The notes beneath the pieces are model-generated. The model was not told where the DNA came from. It did not search any database and saw only the letters and a program-made list of their open reading frames with translations. A DNA stretch of 64,000 nucleotides from Pseudomonas kilonensis. GTDB lineage: Bacteria; Pseudomonadota; Gammaproteobacteria; Pseudomonadales; Pseudomonadaceae. The stretch covers positions 186,001-250,000 of the forward strand of contig NZ_LHVH01000017.1 in the NCBI RefSeq assembly GCF_001269885.1. The letters run 5' to 3'. Both the position numbers and the translations under genes were made by a program. Positions 63,800 to 64,000 of the stretch are shown here, in pieces; within the stretch, counting starts at the first letter, position 1, and each line of letters opens with the position of its first letter.

Positions 63800-64000
63800 T
63801 TACTTGGAAAGAAACCGCATCCCTTCCTCCAACCCCCGCAAGGTCAGTGGATACATCCGATCTTCCACCAACTCGCGCACGATGTTGGTCGAGGCGGTAT
63901 AGCCCCAGGTGTCCTTGGGGTACGGATTGATCCAGATGAGCTTCTTGTATTTCTCCATGAAGCGTTGCATCCACACATAACCGGCTTCTTCGTTCCAGTG
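63800..64000 (-). CDS. CoxE-like VWA protein, C-terminal part (runs off window)
   Basis: Only the last 66 codons are inside the window; the start lies beyond 64000. The reverse-strand translation contains W-N-E-E-A-G-Y-V-W-M-Q-R-F-M, W-I-N-P-Y-P-K-D-T-W-G-Y and ends M-R-F-L-S-K, followed by TAA (63800-63802). This resembles the C-terminal von Willebrand-A domain of CoxE-like proteins that work with a MoxR-type ATPase. Assignment is by remembered family pattern. Confidence 0.75.
   Translation of the reverse strand, partial: HWNEEAGYVWMQRFMEKYKKLIWINPYPKDTWGYTASTNIVRELVEDRMYPLTLRGLEEGMRFLSK

Overview
The window is a 64 kb stretch of chromosome from a fluorescent Pseudomonas, most likely the P. 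fluorescens/corrugata/mandelii side of the genus. The evidence is the high-GC coding style, the algU-mucA-mucB-mucD operon without mucC, the tctDE/tctCBA and rnd-ycgL neighbourhoods, and many Pseudomonas-type REP/REPIN palindromes (arms beginning TGTGGGAGC). Genes are dense and mostly core. No prophage, insertion sequence, CRISPR array or rRNA operon is visible.

Left part (1-9.1 kb, minus strand): a seven-gene guanidine-utilisation operon. In transcription order it encodes a solute-binding protein, an ABC permease, an ABC ATPase, two DUF1989 proteins (carboxyguanidine deiminase subunits), a biotin-dependent guanidine (urea-type) carboxylase, and the start of allophanate hydrolase, which runs off the window edge. 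The leader carries a clear guanidine-I (ykkC) riboswitch, and a near-consensus sigma-54 promoter lies above it. One REPIN sits in frame inside the carboxylase gene and a second sits just upstream of it.

9.3-18.8 kb: a Tyr-rich lipoprotein, a 3-hydroxyisobutyryl-CoA hydrolase-like enzyme, ung, and a tricarboxylate transport locus (tctCBA with an AbrB-type membrane protein as a fourth gene, divergent from tctDE). 18.9-31.6 kb: an HDOD protein, ygfZ, sdhE-ygfX, nadB, the envelope-stress operon algU-mucABD with two sigma-E-type promoters, a BepA-like protease, a TusA-like protein, an AI-2E/PerM transporter, bcp and gcvR. 31.9-35.6 kb: the housekeeping run dapA-bamC-MBL hydrolase-purC followed by tRNA-Ser(CGA).

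35.8-47.5 kb is more variable: a small DUF3077-like protein, a chemoreceptor paired with a phytanoyl-CoA dioxygenase-like protein, a cupin, an AraC regulator, two LysR regulators around a CHMI-type isomerase, a glutamine-synthetase-like gamma-glutamyl ligase, eptA and a methyltransferase. 47.6-54.3 kb carries rnd-ycgL, a hydroxyacid dehydrogenase, a nitroreductase, a YcgN protein, an M61-like protein that seems to lack its zinc motif, an RNA methyltransferase and a DUF2790 protein. 54.4-64 kb holds a copper-type P1B ATPase with a DUF2933 partner, an HNH nuclease, a spermidine-synthase-like protein, a cyclic-nucleotide-binding protein, oligopeptidase B, a class II glutamine amidotransferase, a DUF2937 protein and the C-terminus of a CoxE/VWA protein.

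Repeats are a main theme. There are about a dozen REP/REPIN sites, two tandem arrays that appear to have grown from a REP arm (15 bp and 14 bp units), and two copies of a different 104 bp imperfect palindrome. The least expected sequence-level features are the guanidine operon with stacked sigma-54 and riboswitch control and the REPIN translated within its carboxylase.
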